Origin: Isoetes taiwanensis
Taxonomy: Eukaryota; Streptophyta; Lycopodiopsida; Isoetales; Isoetaceae
Direction of reading: 5' to 3'
Assembly (NCBI GenBank): GCA_021234155.1
Contig: JAJEKV010000003.1
Location: 17,716,386-17,780,385, forward strand
DNA: 64,000 nucleotides
The translations under genes were made by a program, and so were the position numbers. This document shows, in pieces, positions 1-12,455 of the stretch (within the stretch, counting starts at the first letter, position 1; each line of letters begins with the position of its first letter). The notes beneath the pieces were generated by a model. That model saw only the letters and a list, made by a program, of their open reading frames with translations, did not search any database and was not told the origin of the DNA.

Positions 1-655
1 CAATACATATCCTGGTAGTTCTGCAGTTTCGTTTAGGAATGCTCCCAAATAGAGGTTGAATCCTATGTTTGAAACATTCAGACTTATGCCATAGTATGTT
101 ATTGTTACGACAAACCATATGAAGGAGATTAGAAAAGTCCTTTTTCGTGTCTCTGAATACATAAGAGCATCCCAAAGCGTTGATGTAGTTTTTCCTCTAA
201 TCTTAAACTCACATTATTGGGTAGATTTCTGCCATTGTTTTTTGCAAATTTTCTGAGAGAATTCATGCATTCATCTATTCTTCCCTGTACAAGGAACCAT
301 GTTGGAGATTCATCTACAAAAGGCAGCATCAAGGCCAGGTATAGAATTCCTGGTATGGAGCATATGACATAGAGTTGCCTCCAAGATGAAGAAATATATG
401 ACACAGCTGGAAGTATCATGTAGCCAAAGGAAAAGAGATAAAATGTACACATCCCTACAAAGCCTCTCTTGGAGGGGCCTATAGGTTCGGTTGCCAGAAC
501 AAAAGACGTGAGACCCAGGCTTCCTGTGCTAAATCCAGTGAGTACTCTAAAAGTAAAATACATCCAATAATTTGAAGCCATGGAGGCAAGAGTGTGCAAA
601 CAACAGAGAGTATAGGCTAGAAAAGAATCTGAGAGACTACCCAGAAGACCAGCAC
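1..655 (-). pseudogene. organic cation/carnitine transporter-like MFS gene, partial, frame-disrupted
   Basis: The minus strand encodes a piece of a plant organic cation/carnitine transporter (MFS, 12-TM membrane carrier). Recognisable stretches are the TM2-TM6 part (RVLTGFSTGSLGLTSFVLATE), the loop ESPTWFLVQGR that follows TM6, then LWDALMYSETRKRTF and a further TM with YYGISLNVSNIGFN and LNETAELPGYV, running off the left edge. The exon opens at a TTTGCAG acceptor just above 655. Two defects are visible. The usual GRK/GRR after the TM2 aspartate loop is missing (SDSFLAYTLCC). The frame of VSLRLEE and the frame of KTTSTLWDAL differ by one base at the T-run 189-193 (A-run on the coding strand), as if one base were lost. 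It could still be a working gene with an assembly error there. Upstream exons were not found. Family assignment is good; functional status is uncertain. Confidence 0.62.
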
Positions 656-725
656 CTGCAAAGCATGGAAGAAAACACTCCCCGATTCTGAGTTCAATCT
701 GAATGCTTTCAAGTCTGGTAAACAC

Positions 726-2085
726 ATGGATGCAGAGAGGTTAATTCTGCAAGATCGGGTATATGGACTTCTAATTGTTACTAAATTTGTACTTCCAATG
801 AGAGATTATTCATTGGATTATGTTTGCAAATTTGTTGTATTTTGTATCTGGAGGTGAGACATAAGAAGGGAAGCTTCTCCAATTGAAGCAACAAAATATG
901 CTCTTTGGTGTAATTTTACAGTAGCGCATCTTTATAGGTATTTATAAAACTTTTGCTATGTGGTATTAGTTTCTCTCTATCCATTTGATTAGTTGTTATA
1001 TGCTTAGAAAATATTGCCAGATTGGAATCGTGAAAGCTAGGTTGGCAGATGGGAATTGGGTTGATGTCCAGATCCCATGCTTTTACGAACTGAGTTTATG
1101 TTTTACGAACTGAGAAGTTCATGTAGTTGTATGTGCAATAGGCTCATTGTTGTACTAGGTCACAACATCCCTTTTTGTCCATATAATGTATAGTAAGAGC
1201 AATGTACAGAGGTAACCACATAGGATAGTAGGATGAACCATAATAGGGCCTCAAATCTTCTTTTCTACTACATTGGGAAGTATTCTTCTTTTTCCACATT
1301 TGTAAATATTTAAAAGTCCAAACTTTGTGATGTTATAATTAAATATGCACTGAGTATTTAGTATGTTAGTCTATCTACTACTTAAAACACATGTTTTATC
1401 TACGGAACTACCAAACGCTTTGTGAGGAATATGCATACTTCATTTATTTCGTTGAACTACTTACAAAAAAAATTGATCCGTTTCATGACGTATACCCTTT
1501 ACATAGGCACATGTATGCAAGGACTCTCCATGAACCATTTCTTTTCAATGGCCCATTGTATCTACCAACCAACTCCCATATTCCATTCTCTATTTAACAA
1601 TCACATTATAAACAACTACAACGTGACACACATCCATGGCCCACTACCTCAAATCCAATAGAAGAGAAGAGACTTGACCATGATAGACATATTGGCCACT
1701 GGGATTACCAACTTAATCTATATATGTTTTCCTATAATAAAACTACATTTAGGCCTACTTCAGTTCTCCCATTTCTCGCTTACCCTTCAATTTAGCAAGG
1801 CGATCTACATACGCTACTTCATGTTTGCCTACAATAGCACTTAACCCTAACAACGAGTCCCTTTCGATAAGGCCATTTTATTTTGTTATTACAAAGGGTT
1901 CTTTAGGTCTTACACAACCTATTTACATCAATATAGCGCACCTAGCATTAAGCTTTTGGCTCCATATATTTAAATTTCTCTACAACTTCATCATTGCCTA
2001 CAACAAACCCATAACTATGCCCGGTATAATATTGTTAAATTTGTCTTGTTTGATAGCCATTGTAAAAGAAACAAGGTAGGCTCAT
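726..2085. other. intergenic or intronic stretch, no supported gene
   Basis: AT-rich sequence with only short unconvincing ORFs. It may be intron or 5' flank of the transporter-like gene to its left, whose earlier exons I could not identify. Confidence 0.4.
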
Positions 2086-2089
2086 TCTC

Positions 2090-2560
2090 AATTTATACAG
2101 ATGATTTGGGGGAGGATGTTCTAAATCTTGTCAACTACAATTGTCTTATAGACGGACTCCGTAAAACAAGGAAATCAAATGAGCCCTACAATGTTGAAGA
2201 CATGTTTTATAATTATTTCATAGATTGTTTTGTAAAGCAGGCCAGATAAAGCGCATGCTTTTCTGAAGACATGATTAAAAGGAGTTGCATTGCAGGTAAG
2301 GCAAAGAAGGCAACATGAGGCTCATTCTTTATGTTAATAAATGATTTCATGGACATGTAATCTACAATGTTTAACAAGATATGATTAGACAGGACATCTT
2401 CCAGATGATTCAGAAGGGTGCATACTGGATGAGATTCCTTCAATTCTCTTATTGTGGAGTTTGTAAGACAAACAGGATAAGTGAGAGAAATATTTTTGTT
2501 GCGGAGTTGCTTAAGAGAGGATACATTCCAGATGCTCCTGCACAAGCTTTCAGATGAGAT
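2090..2560 (+). pseudogene. pentatricopeptide-repeat (PPR) relic
   Basis: Short plus-strand stretches read like PPR motifs (NYNCLIDGLRKTRKSNEPYN, then a shifted NYFIDCFVKQ and ACFSEDMIKR, and near the end ELLKRGYIPDA) but lie in different frames with several stops. PPR proteins normally bind organellar RNA; nothing here could make one. Matches are degenerate, so confidence is moderate. Confidence 0.42.
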
Positions 2561-3569
2561 GACTATAAATGGATGCTTCTTAGATGCTTACTATCAAGAT
2601 TCATTCACCATTCTAAGATCGCACAATGAAAAGATCTTGGATATTGTGAACTTTTGAAACATTGAAGAGTAATGCAGAAGCAAATAGACATTGTTGTGCT
2701 AGGTTTATGGTATGGTCATGTATATCAAGGAAAGTTGCCCATATCCAAGTTCATTTCTAGTTGTAGAAGGGCCAAGATTTACCTTATTTGCAACAAAGAC
2801 ATATTGTCATCAACGTATTATCATCCCTCATTCATCTGCACTCATATTTGAATCCATTTGGCAAAGTTGAAGACAAAATATTACACCCTAATAAGGACCC
2901 TCATGTGCTTGAATAGTCATCCTACTTATTGTAAGCAACCCAGATCTATATCACCCCCTTATCATTTTGTGCGGCCTCGAGAAGCAACTACAGACTTAAA
3001 GATCTGATAGTGGTTAATCATAAACATTAATAGATTGACATTGATGACATGGTTTGCTTTGGGATCGTTGCTTAGACAATTTTTAAATGGGGGCAAGATC
3101 TTTGCTTAGCACCATTTTTGAATGGGGGCAAAGACAAACAAAAAGCAAGATATTTACACACTTAAATGTTACTCAAGCTTGGACATCTTTCTTCTATTTG
3201 CCTAGCAGTAAGAGCTTATGATCCATTGTTCTAGTTGTTTGTTTTTATTTTAAAGCATTGCATCTTAGATAGCACCATTTCTTAGGACAGTTAGAACTTT
3301 TGTTGGACAAAATTATTTTGGTTTATAAATTTTTATCATCTTTGTGAGCATTGTGCAGTGATACTACCACCTAACATGGCCTTGCATTCTCTTATGCAGA
3401 AATCTAGTGCACTTGATATGGTTTGCAATTTGCTGGTGGAACATATTCGTATGAAAATTTTCATCCTTTTTAGACGTGCGATTTATTCTACATATTGCAA
3501 GTAAGGACATCTATAATATAAAAATAGAAAGAAACCAGACTTTGATGCTCACCTTCTGAACATTTCTTC

Positions 3570-6010
3570 TAATAGTGATAAAGTTATTCACATGGAAAAA
3601 TCACACGAAGGATGCGCTGGTGAAAATAGATGACAAAGTGCAAATGGATAGAATGGGGAAAAAGATGCATCGGAGAATGGAGGACGTCGAGAGGTTGAAA
3701 GCTAAAATAATAGAAAGGTTGGTAGTTCTAGAAAAGCAACCAATTGATACCTTCGATAGGATAAAACCCCACTTCACTGAATTTGAGGAGCAGAATAGAA
3801 TTAAACATGACGTTGTAGTTGCTAAATCTTGGTGAGATTGTTATGAAATCCAAGGACAAGGGGCCACTAATATTGCTGGGAGATCTGAACGCACGAACAT
3901 GTCAAGAACATGCATGAATATTAGATATAGATGAAAGAGATGGACAATGGATACAATGCGAAAGAGGAAGCGAGTGGCAATGAATCACATCTGGTAGCAT
4001 GGATATCAATACAAAAGGGGAGATATTGCTAGAAATATACACTATAACAATTGCAGTCATCCATAGTGGAATGCACATAACAACATTTGGGCAAGGTAAT
4101 AAGAAAACATCCTCATTTTGGTTTAACAACGAATGTAAAGAACAAATAAGGAATACCAAACAGACGAGGGGAACATAACAATATTAAGAAGAGCTAAATA
4201 CATTAAAATATTGAAATCCAAGAAAAGTAGAAACCTAAGACAACGCCAATGGAATCTGGCCAACCAATTGAAGCGATACCCAAAAAGCTAGATTGGGGTA
4301 AGGATAATAACAGGAATCTGGAAAGCATCGATTGGATCCAGTATCTAGTAAAATAGGAGCAACACCAATAATCGCCCCAGAGGAAAAACACATATTTAGC
4401 TTCACCCAACAGGAAGTAACAAGGGCCTTACAAAGATATCAAACAATAAAATGGACTAACAGTGGAGATGCTCAAATACGTAGAACCGCTCATAGGGGGA
4501 TATTCCCATATATTTTCAATAGAATAGAATAGAATAGGTTTTTAGCGTCCACGGAGACCAACTGGCCTATGGGACCCAAACAAAAAGAGAGCAGCAAAGC
4601 ATATTACACGACGAGATTAAAAACCCCCGCCCGGCGGGTTTTCGAGGGAAAACCTTAGCGATAATAAGCATCTTTGGCCACTAATATAATTGCATAGGGC
4701 GGTTCAAGACCGTCCCCGTAGGACACAAACGAAGTCCGTGCATCCATAACCTCCCCGGAGGTATGACCCCAACAAACCCACCGCCAGTAGTAGTCAATAA
4801 CCCATGCAATGGTGGCCGGGCACTAGTAGTCGAACATACCTCTCTGATATGGGCAAATCTTGCAGATCTGGAGGGTATGACATTCATCCTCAATCGCATA
4901 CCGGTGGCAACACTGGCAAAGCCTTTGCTCTCGTGCTTCCCGAGCCCAACGCCCTGTTTCAATGCGGAGGCGATGTGCACCCGTGCGAATGGAGGCTATA
5001 AGTCTGCGCTTCTTCATGGGCAGCTGGGTGTACAAGTACTGGTGTGGGCCTCTTGTGAGCCTAGGATTGACTTGCTGCTGATAGTGTGCCAGCTTAACGT
5101 GCGTCAGAGCCTCTGCATCCCAGAGCTTGCGAAGGAAAGTAGCATCCAGGTACAGTTTAAGTGCCTCGCGATCTTTCTTTGTCCTGACCTGGACGCATCT
5201 GTTTGCCTGCACGCCCCAGCGTGAGAACCACTGAGCTTGCTTGTCTTTCAATGAGATAGTGCATACAGACATGCCAGAAAAACGACAATATAATAAGTTG
5301 ATTGCATTACACAAAGAGGGAAAGAACGAAGCGAGCAAACACAAGACTATAATGGTATGCTCAATCTTTACCAGATAGTTTGGAAAGGTCCTAGATGAGA
5401 AACTTAAGCATTGGGTAGAAACAGGAAAGCTAAGGGCTCAAAGACATGCGGGATTTAGACTAGACCACTCGACCACGAATCACCTAGTCACTTTAAGGAT
5501 CATGGTAGAACATGCAAGAGACCAGGATAAAAAAATAAATAAAAAAAAATCATATGTGGTTTTGTGGATTTCAAAAAAAGCATTCGGCACAGTTCCTAAG
5601 GAAAACCTACTACAGATAAAACTACAGGTGCCAGAGGGGCGAGTAGAGTCAATTGTCAGGCTGCATCTACGGGTCTATGCAAAGATGGAAGATGAAGGAC
5701 AGGAAAGTATATGTGATACAGAGGTAAAAGAGGGATGTCCTCTATCTCCACACTATTGAAATCTACATAGACGCGCTCCAGGAGTGATGTAAGTTAGAGG
5801 AACGCGCAATATACATCTTTAAATCCGAAGATAACGATAAATTCCTGCATGTCCAAGAAGCCAACTATAAGTGAGATGCGGATAAGCCCCCATGATGGCT
5901 AAAACAACATTGCATTATATGCTGATAGCATCCTCCCTTTGGAGAAATCTCGCAGATGCTACATAAGTCCAAGGTCCGCCAAGTCGAAGGGACATAAATG
6001 TATTCTAATC
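3570..6010 (+). mobile_element. decayed LINE with endonuclease and reverse transcriptase remnants, split by a nested LINE
   Basis: Plus-strand remnants of a non-LTR retrotransposon. About 3850-3900 holds GPLILLGDLNART, an endonuclease-type motif. From about 5360 follow RT pieces: SIFT.FGKVLDEKLKHWVETGKLRAQRHAGFR, then HSTTNHLVTLRIMVEHARDQ, then KKAFGTVPKENLL and EGCPLSP (motif before the catalytic block). Stops and frameshifts are frequent. The middle (4519-5249) is occupied by an unrelated-orientation LINE 3' end, so this element is older. A lysine-rich ORF at 3575-3835 probably belongs to the same decayed coding region. Confidence 0.6.
4519..5249 (-). mobile_element. 5'-truncated LINE, 3' end copy A with (AGAAT)n tail
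   Basis: Minus-strand copy of a LINE family seen four times in the window. It encodes the C-terminal part (KLYLDATFLRKLWDAEALTHVKLAHYQ, LPMKKRRLIASIRTGAHRLRIETGRW) and a zinc-knuckle CQCC...ECHTLQIC, broken by frameshifts. Its 3' end has a GC-rich hairpin (about 4625-4655), the terminal block with CCGTGGAC on the coding strand, and a pentamer array at 4519-4537. It sits inside the older plus-strand LINE. Flanks share TTTCAAT, a possible short target duplication. Confidence 0.75.
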
Positions 6011-6060
6011 TACGATATTCTATTCCTCGACGCTAAATTCGGCATATTCATGAGAAAATG

Positions 6061-6179
6061 CTAGGATCAAGTGATCCTAAAAAGAGAAGTACATAGGAAA
6101 GTTCATTTACTGGACTTTCCTGACGTGACGTGGGGAGGTAGGTTGTCATGCGAGGAAAATCCAGTAAATGGACTTTCCT
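6061..6179. repeat. palindrome and 27-bp inverted repeat upstream of eIF3b
   Basis: AGGATCA-AG-TGATCCT at 6063-6078 is a perfect 7-bp palindrome. It is followed by inverted arms at 6095-6121 and 6153-6179, which match in 25 of 27 positions around a 31-nt spacer with ACGTGACGTGG. It could be a small MITE or a folded promoter element about 220 bp upstream of the eIF3b start codon. Confidence 0.7.
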
Positions 6180-6400
6180 ATAACGTGGATGACAGATAGG
6201 CGTCCATTCCGTGCCACATGGCGGCCAATCCAACGGTCACAGAAAAAAAAAGAAAAAAAGAAAACGGAATGTTAGTATATGAATTTCCTGGAAATGAAAA
6301 TATGGCAGAATCGCGTCTATCTGTTGTTTACGTACTGTGATACACCCTAAAGTATAGGGGAATTTTTTTAGGGTTGTCGTGTAAGGGTTTTGTATCAGAG

Positions 6401-9398
6401 ATGGCGGACCCTGAACAGGAGGCCCCCAAGGTAGCGATCAATATTGATTGGTCTCAAGTTCGGCTCGATGAAATCCAACTTCCACCCGGCGAAGACATGG
6501 GCATCAAGAGGTAATTCTTGTTTGTTACTTGTTTGATTTTGTCACTTTTGGTTGAGTGCATTCATAAACATCTTTTGCCACGTAACAGTGAAGATGAGAA
6601 GGAAGAGGAAGAAATACAGGAAACAGAAACAGGTTTTGGCAATATAATAGTAGTGGATAACTTGCCAATCGTGGCGCCAGAGAAGTTTGGAAAACTTGAA
6701 ATCGTGATTCGCAAGATTTTTGGTCAAATTGGAAGCATAAGGGAGAGAGGATTTTGGATGCCGACTGATCTTGAAACAGGAAAGAGCAAGGGCTATGCAT
6801 TTATTGAGTATTCTACCCCTCAAGTATGTGGTTGAAGTTTTTGAGATTTTTCGTTTTACCGCAAAAGCTTTAAGCAGCAAATTTTCAGCTGCCACAAGGT
6901 CATAGTGGAGAGCGCAAATGGAAAAATAATTTTACAGTGTTGAGATTGTTAACATTTTCTACTCGTTTGATGGGAAGATTATGATAACTTCGTTTGTTGC
7001 AACCTCTTTATACAGGAGGCAGAAACTGCAAAGGAACAGACAAATGGTTATAAATTGGACAAAGCTCATATATTTACTGTAAACATGTTTGATGATTTTG
7101 AAAAGTATACAAGAGTACCAGATGAATGGGCCCCTCCAGAGACTAAACCATATACACCGGGGGTATGTTTTTTCCATCCTTCAGAATTTGTTCGTCATTT
7201 TGATTACTTAATTGTTGATTTTGCGGTTCACTTCAGGAGAATCTGTTAGCCTGGTTAACAGATGAGCGTGGTCGTGATCAGTTCGTGATCAGATTTGGGT
7301 CAGAAACTGAGGTTTACTGGAATGATGCACGTCTGAAGAAGCCAGATCCTGTATACCATCGCTCGGTATGACTGATAAAGGAGTTCAAAATTTCCTGATG
7401 AAAAATGAATTGAGTATGTTTGCGGGCCAGTTTTGGACAGAGAGCTTTGTGCAATGGTCACCCCTTGGTACATATATTGCAACAATACATAGACAAGGAG
7501 CTGCTACTTGGGGAGGGGCGCAGACATTTAATCGCATTATGCGTTTTGCTCATCCACAGGTAAGCACGGGCCATTTGTATTGATAATGCTGCTACACATA
7601 AAACTTAAAATGTTCACATTTCGAACAGGTTCGACTGATAGATTTTTCACCAGGGGAAAGGTACCTTGTGACATACAGCAGTCATGAGCCAAATTCGCCG
7701 CAAGACACTCAGGCAGGCTAACTGACTCATATTTTCTTTTTTATTCTTCGCATGTGACTTTATATAAATCCCTGTGCAGAGAGTCAGCTTAAATTTGATA
7801 AATCCCTGTGCAGAGAGTCAGCTTAAATTTGTTTGATATTCGAACTGGAAAGATTCTTCGCGAGTTCAAGGGAAGCGCAGATGATTTTGTTACAGGTGGG
7901 ACTGGTGGAGTTGTATGGCCAGTCTTCAGGTGAATGCTCCTTTTGAGAAATACACTTCATTTCATGAATGATGCTAATATTTATATTTGGTGCTTGTAGA
8001 TGGGCAGGAGGACGTGATGACAAGTACTTTGCCAGGATAAGTAAGAATGCGATAAGTGTGTATGAAACTGAGACAATGGGGCTTTTGGATAAGAAATCTA
8101 TTAGGGTCGATAACATTATGGATTTTAGCTGGTCTCCCTCAGATCCGTTGCTGGCCCTTTTTGTGCCAGAAGGTGGCGGAGGAAACCAGCCGGCGAGGGT
8201 CTGTGCCAAGGGACTGCTTTCACTTTGCATTAATATGTTGTTTCTTTTTAACGTTTGTGTCCTTTATGGCAGGTCAGTTTAATGCAAATTCCGTCCAGGG
8301 AGGAGTTAAGGCAGAAGAATCTATTTAGTGTGAGTGAATGCAAGATGTACTGGCAGAGCAATGGAGACTACCTCGCAGTTAAGGTAGACCGCTACACAAA
8401 AACAAAGAAGAGTACCTACACTGGTTTCGAACTATTTCGGATAAAGGAAAGAGATATACCTATTGAGGTCTTAGAACTAGAAAACAAGAATGATAAGGTT
8501 ATTGCATTTGCATGGGAACCCAAAGGCCATCGCTTCGCTATAATACATGGAGATGGTAGTAGACCAGATGTGACATTCTATTCTATGAGGAGCCCCACCA
8601 ATGTTGGCAGGGTAACTAAGCTGTTGACCTTGAAAAGTAAACAAGCTAATGCACTTTACTGGTCTCCAATGGGTCGCTATCTTGTGATTGCTGGTTTGAA
8701 GTCATATAATGGTCAGCTGGAGTTCTATAATGCAGACGAGATGGAAACAATGGCAGTAGGGGAGCACTTTATGGCCACTGATGTCGATTGGGATCCAACT
8801 GGAAGGTTTGTGGTTGTAAATTTTGTACTACTTTGGAAAATTAAAGTTTTGACATTAAATTTTGAATCACAGATACGTTGCAACAACTGTTACATCTACG
8901 CATCAAATGGAAAATGGGTATAATATATGGTCTTTCCATGGCAAACTGTTGTATCGGGTCCTACGTGACAAATTTTACCAAGTAAGGAAATAGTGTTGGA
9001 TATTTGTCTTTTTGCTTTAGATTGGTGGTTGAACATTTTATGCTTTACAGTTCTTATGGCGGCCAAGGCCACCTTCGCTACTGAGTGCTGAAGACGAGAG
9101 TGAGATCGCAAAGAATCTGAAGAAATACAGCAAAAAGTATGATGTTGAAGACCAGGAGTCATCTTTGATTTCTAACGCTCAAGAAGTTGAGGAAAGGCGT
9201 AAACTGGTAGATGAATGGAGGAGCTGGGTAGCAGAATGGAAGAGACTAAATGAAGAGGAGAAAGCTGATAGGCAGGCTCTGAGAGATGGGGAACCAAGTG
9301 ACGAGGAAGAGGAATACGAGGCTGAGGAGGTTGAAGTCGAGGAAATCATTAACATTGAAGAGGAAGTAGTGTCATATGGCTTTGAACAGTTGGACTAA
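6401..9398 (+). CDS. TIF3B: eukaryotic translation initiation factor 3 subunit B (eIF3b)
   Basis: Scaffold subunit of the cytosolic eIF3 complex, which helps load the 43S pre-initiation complex on mRNA. My splice model has exons 6401-6510, 6589-6823, 7016-7162, 7237-7365, 7431-7559, 7629-7712, 7814-7929, 8000-8198, 8273-8805, 8873-8981 and 9051-9398. They add up to 2139 nt, 712 residues plus stop, the length expected of plant eIF3b. The start MADPEQEAPK is the first ATG of an open frame. Residues about 54-135 form the RRM (IIVVDNLPIV and GYAFIEYS as RNP-like motifs). A beta-propeller follows (FVQWSPLGTYIATIHRQGA, TFNRIMRFAHPQ, ALYWSPMGRYLVIAGL, DVDWDPTGR). The C-terminus has the conserved EWRSWVAEWKRLNEEEKADR helix and an acidic tail. 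All introns have GT-AG ends except intron 6, whose donor is GC (after 7712). The gene is intact and single-copy in the window. Confidence 0.96.
7764..7831 (+). repeat. exact 34-bp tandem duplication spanning the exon 7 splice acceptor of eIF3b
   Basis: The 34 bases 7764-7797 are repeated exactly at 7798-7831. Each copy carries CCCTGTGCAG followed by the first bases of exon 7, so there are two identical acceptors 34 bp apart. Only the downstream one (exon starting 7814) keeps the reading frame; the upstream one would frameshift. Confidence 0.92.
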
Positions 9399-10557
9399 TC
9401 GAGTGCATTGTAGTAGCACTCAGTTGTGACCGAATGTAAACGTATTGGAAGATCAAGCATTCAGAACCATTCTTGTGTTACTTGATGTTCAGCGGTATTT
9501 TGCATGCGTCATAGCATCTGGAGCAGTGGAATCGCCTGAAGGGAAATGCGCTTCAGGAAATTTTGAAATTGCTAACTGCTCAGTAATTCAATTGTGCAGA
9601 TCATGCCAGCAAATTTGATAGAATTATATCAATATTGTTTTATTTTTTTTAGCGTATATAAAAATTGGGGAAAGGTATTAAGCAGGGGGGTTTGGTCGCG
9701 TAAATGCTGGGGGCGAGCTTCAGACCAGGGCAAAAAAGGCACGTCACATGATGGATACCATCCGGCAGTTTGCACGGCTCTCTTTACTGCCAAATGCTTG
9801 CCGCCAGTTTTCTTGCAGCATTATAATCTTGCAGATCAGAAATCAAATGCAGATGTAGCCAATCAACTGCTTATCTAATCCTCTACCGCGACATTTCTTG
9901 TTGAATTTATCTGTGTTAATATGTTAATTTATTGTAAAACGCAGTGCAGATTAAAATTAAGGCCATATTTTTTCATCATCAAGTGTGAGTTAGAAGAATA
10001 TACAGAAGGAAGAAATTTTACTGGCGGATTTGCTTATGAAGAATATACAAAAAGAATCTCTTATAAAGGAGTTGCAACAAGAATCAAAGACGGAGCATTA
10101 AATTATTGCAAGAGCAGAGATGCAAGACGTGCATGTCAGAGACAGAGCTAGCTTGCTACATTACAATCTACCTGAAGGGAAAAAAAATTTACTGCAATAT
10201 ATGCAGCTGCGGAAATGCAGGAAACTTGAGAAATAATATTGCTGCAACGATCAACAAACCGTCTCAAAATAGCTCCAACCATGTTTACCACTACCATGCT
10301 TCTTCAGTACACAAGTACACAGTTTCTTCCTGTTCAAAACCTCTTAGCTATTCCATTTGTATTCGATTTATATTTCTGGTTACCCAATTCTTAGAATCTT
10401 TAAATCTTTTGGAGATCTTACTAGTTTACTTATTATCAGCTACTGAATTTCCTTCTCTAAAACCTTATCCTTGAATTTGCGTGTTTACGAAGGTGTTCTT
10501 TAGTGATTTTAACTTGAATTAATTTCTTTTTTATGCCTTAACAAGATTTAGATTTTG
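9399..10557. other. 3' flank of eIF3b and unassigned sequence
   Basis: Contains the 3' UTR region of eIF3b and AT-rich sequence with no convincing gene. From about 10480 it resembles 11970-12030 (see the dispersed repeat entry). Confidence 0.4.
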
Positions 10558-11037
10558 CTAGAGAATAGAATATAATAGAATAAAATAGAATAGATTTTTG
10601 GCGTCCACGGAGACCGATTGGCCTATGGGACCCAAACAAAAAAGAGAGCAGCAAGTGTATTACTGACAGGATTAAAAAACCCCCGCCTTCACCCCCGCCC
10701 CGAAGGGTTTTCGAGGGAAAAACCTTAGCAGTAATAAGTATGCTGGCACGCTGTACAACTGTATAGGACAGTTCAATATCGTCCCGGAGGACACAACTGA
10801 GTCCGTGCATCCATAACCTCCTGGAGGTATGACCCCAACAAACCCACTGACGCCGTAGTCAATAACTGATGCAACGGCTGGCCAGACACTAGTAATCGAA
10901 TATATCGCTCTCGGATATGGGCAAATGCTGGGCAGATCTGGAGGGCATGACATTCATCCTCAATGGCACCCTGGTGGCAACACTGGCAAAGCCTTTGCTC
11001 TCGTGCTTCCCGAGCCCAACGTCCCGTTTCAATGCGA
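10558..11037 (-). mobile_element. 5'-truncated LINE, 3' end copy B
   Basis: Shortest of the four copies (about 480 bp). It keeps the pentamer array (10561-10595), the CCGTGGAC-type terminal block, the conserved 3' hairpin near 10675-10720 and the zinc-knuckle coding end, then stops abruptly near 11037. A related uninterrupted sequence near 12022-12090 shows what the target looked like. Confidence 0.72.
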
Positions 11038-12180
11038 AGAAAGCTCTAGTGTTTACATTGAATCTCCTTTAAGCCTTTCCTTCTCTAACACTTTCCTTCC
11101 AAGCCAAAGCCAAATTTTGAATGTTTGTGTTAAGTTTGCCTTAGAGGAAATTCTAAGGTGCTTCATTCCCTAATTCGTTTCTTTGTCTTAAGCCTAGCTT
11201 AAAACTTTGATTCTTGTATTGTAACCCATTATTTTGGTTCTGATCCTCTATATTACTAAGCCTGTTACAGATAACGTTTTGGGACAACTAGTATGACTGC
11301 AGCATAATAGTTGCTCTTGTAAATTGTTAGCCTTAAGGGATAGTCACATTTTTAGCCTTAAAAACTACCAATCAAGGTTGTAACCATGGAATAGATTATA
11401 TTAATTTGCTATATCATTCCTCGCGAAGGGAAGGAATTGATATGGTGGACTCGAGGAGAGGCTATAAGAACAATAGAAAGAGAAAGAAAGTCAAATGTCT
11501 ATGCCAAACCATTTAATGGAACATCTAAGTCAAATTATATAGATGATATTGTTTGACCTTTAGGAAACAATGGAAGAGAAAGGGAAGCAACACCTTTTTT
11601 ATAAGAAAAAGGCATCAAACCTTTTAGAAAACATCATCGGACTGCCTTTGTGACATCGTGGATCAAAGGCAGACAACTACAATACTTGTTGGACGAACAC
11701 TACAGTACTTGTTGGATGAACACTGCTAACAAGATAAAGTGATCAGTACGGCAAAGATTTGCAACGAATTCCAATCTAACACTACAGTACTTGTTGGATG
11801 AACACTGCTAACAAGATGAAGTGATAAGTAGGGCGAAGATTTGCAACGAATTCCAATCTAGTTTTAGATACAAAACATCTTCTTCTAATTCCCCTTAAAA
11901 CCTTCTAAATACTAAGTCTAAACACTTGGCGTAGTGATTGTTTGATTGGGGAATCCTTTAGTTCTTATGTGCATTCCCGATTTTAGCATATTCTTAAGAC
12001 TATTTCCTTGAATTTGTTTGTGATTTTGCTAGAGCGGAGCTTCTAGTGGTTAAATTGGTTTTCTCTTAAAGCTTTCCTTCTTCGAAACATTCAGTCTTTC
12101 TTGGAGTTTCTCTTGCTCAGGATAGCTCTGTTGTGGTAATGTGTTTAATTCCTTTATCTCCTATTGATTGTTCTTGCAGA
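11038..12180. repeat. dispersed repeat pair (10480-10557 plus 11038-11280, versus about 11960-12180)
   Basis: CCTTGAATTTG...GATTTTGCTAGAG followed by AGCTTCTAGTG-like and TTTCCTTCT-like sequence occurs at 11998-12090. The same order occurs at 10470-10557 continued at 11038-11100, with LINE copy B between the halves. The copies are diverged. The interval between them holds an 82-bp tandem repeat and no supported gene. Confidence 0.5.
11696..11859 (+). repeat. 82-bp tandem duplication
   Basis: Two adjacent units, 11696-11777 and 11778-11859, each from AACACTACAGTACTTG to TTCCAATCT, differing at only a few positions. Not coding. Confidence 0.88.
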
Positions 12181-12285
12181 TATAACATTGGGATTGCACT
12201 TCAGATCAAAGCCAAGCAAACGGCACCACAACATAAAGTATGCATCGAAATATAGCTACAAAGGGGAAGCATCTATATATCTCTC

Positions 12286-12451
<166 letters not shown>

Positions 12452-12455
12452 AGAA

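Noticed and set aside
4763-5224. 153-codon plus-strand ORF (and its counterpart at 17760-18137)
   Set aside because: Antisense to the LINE C-terminal coding region; the minus strand carries the zinc knuckle and matches other copies.
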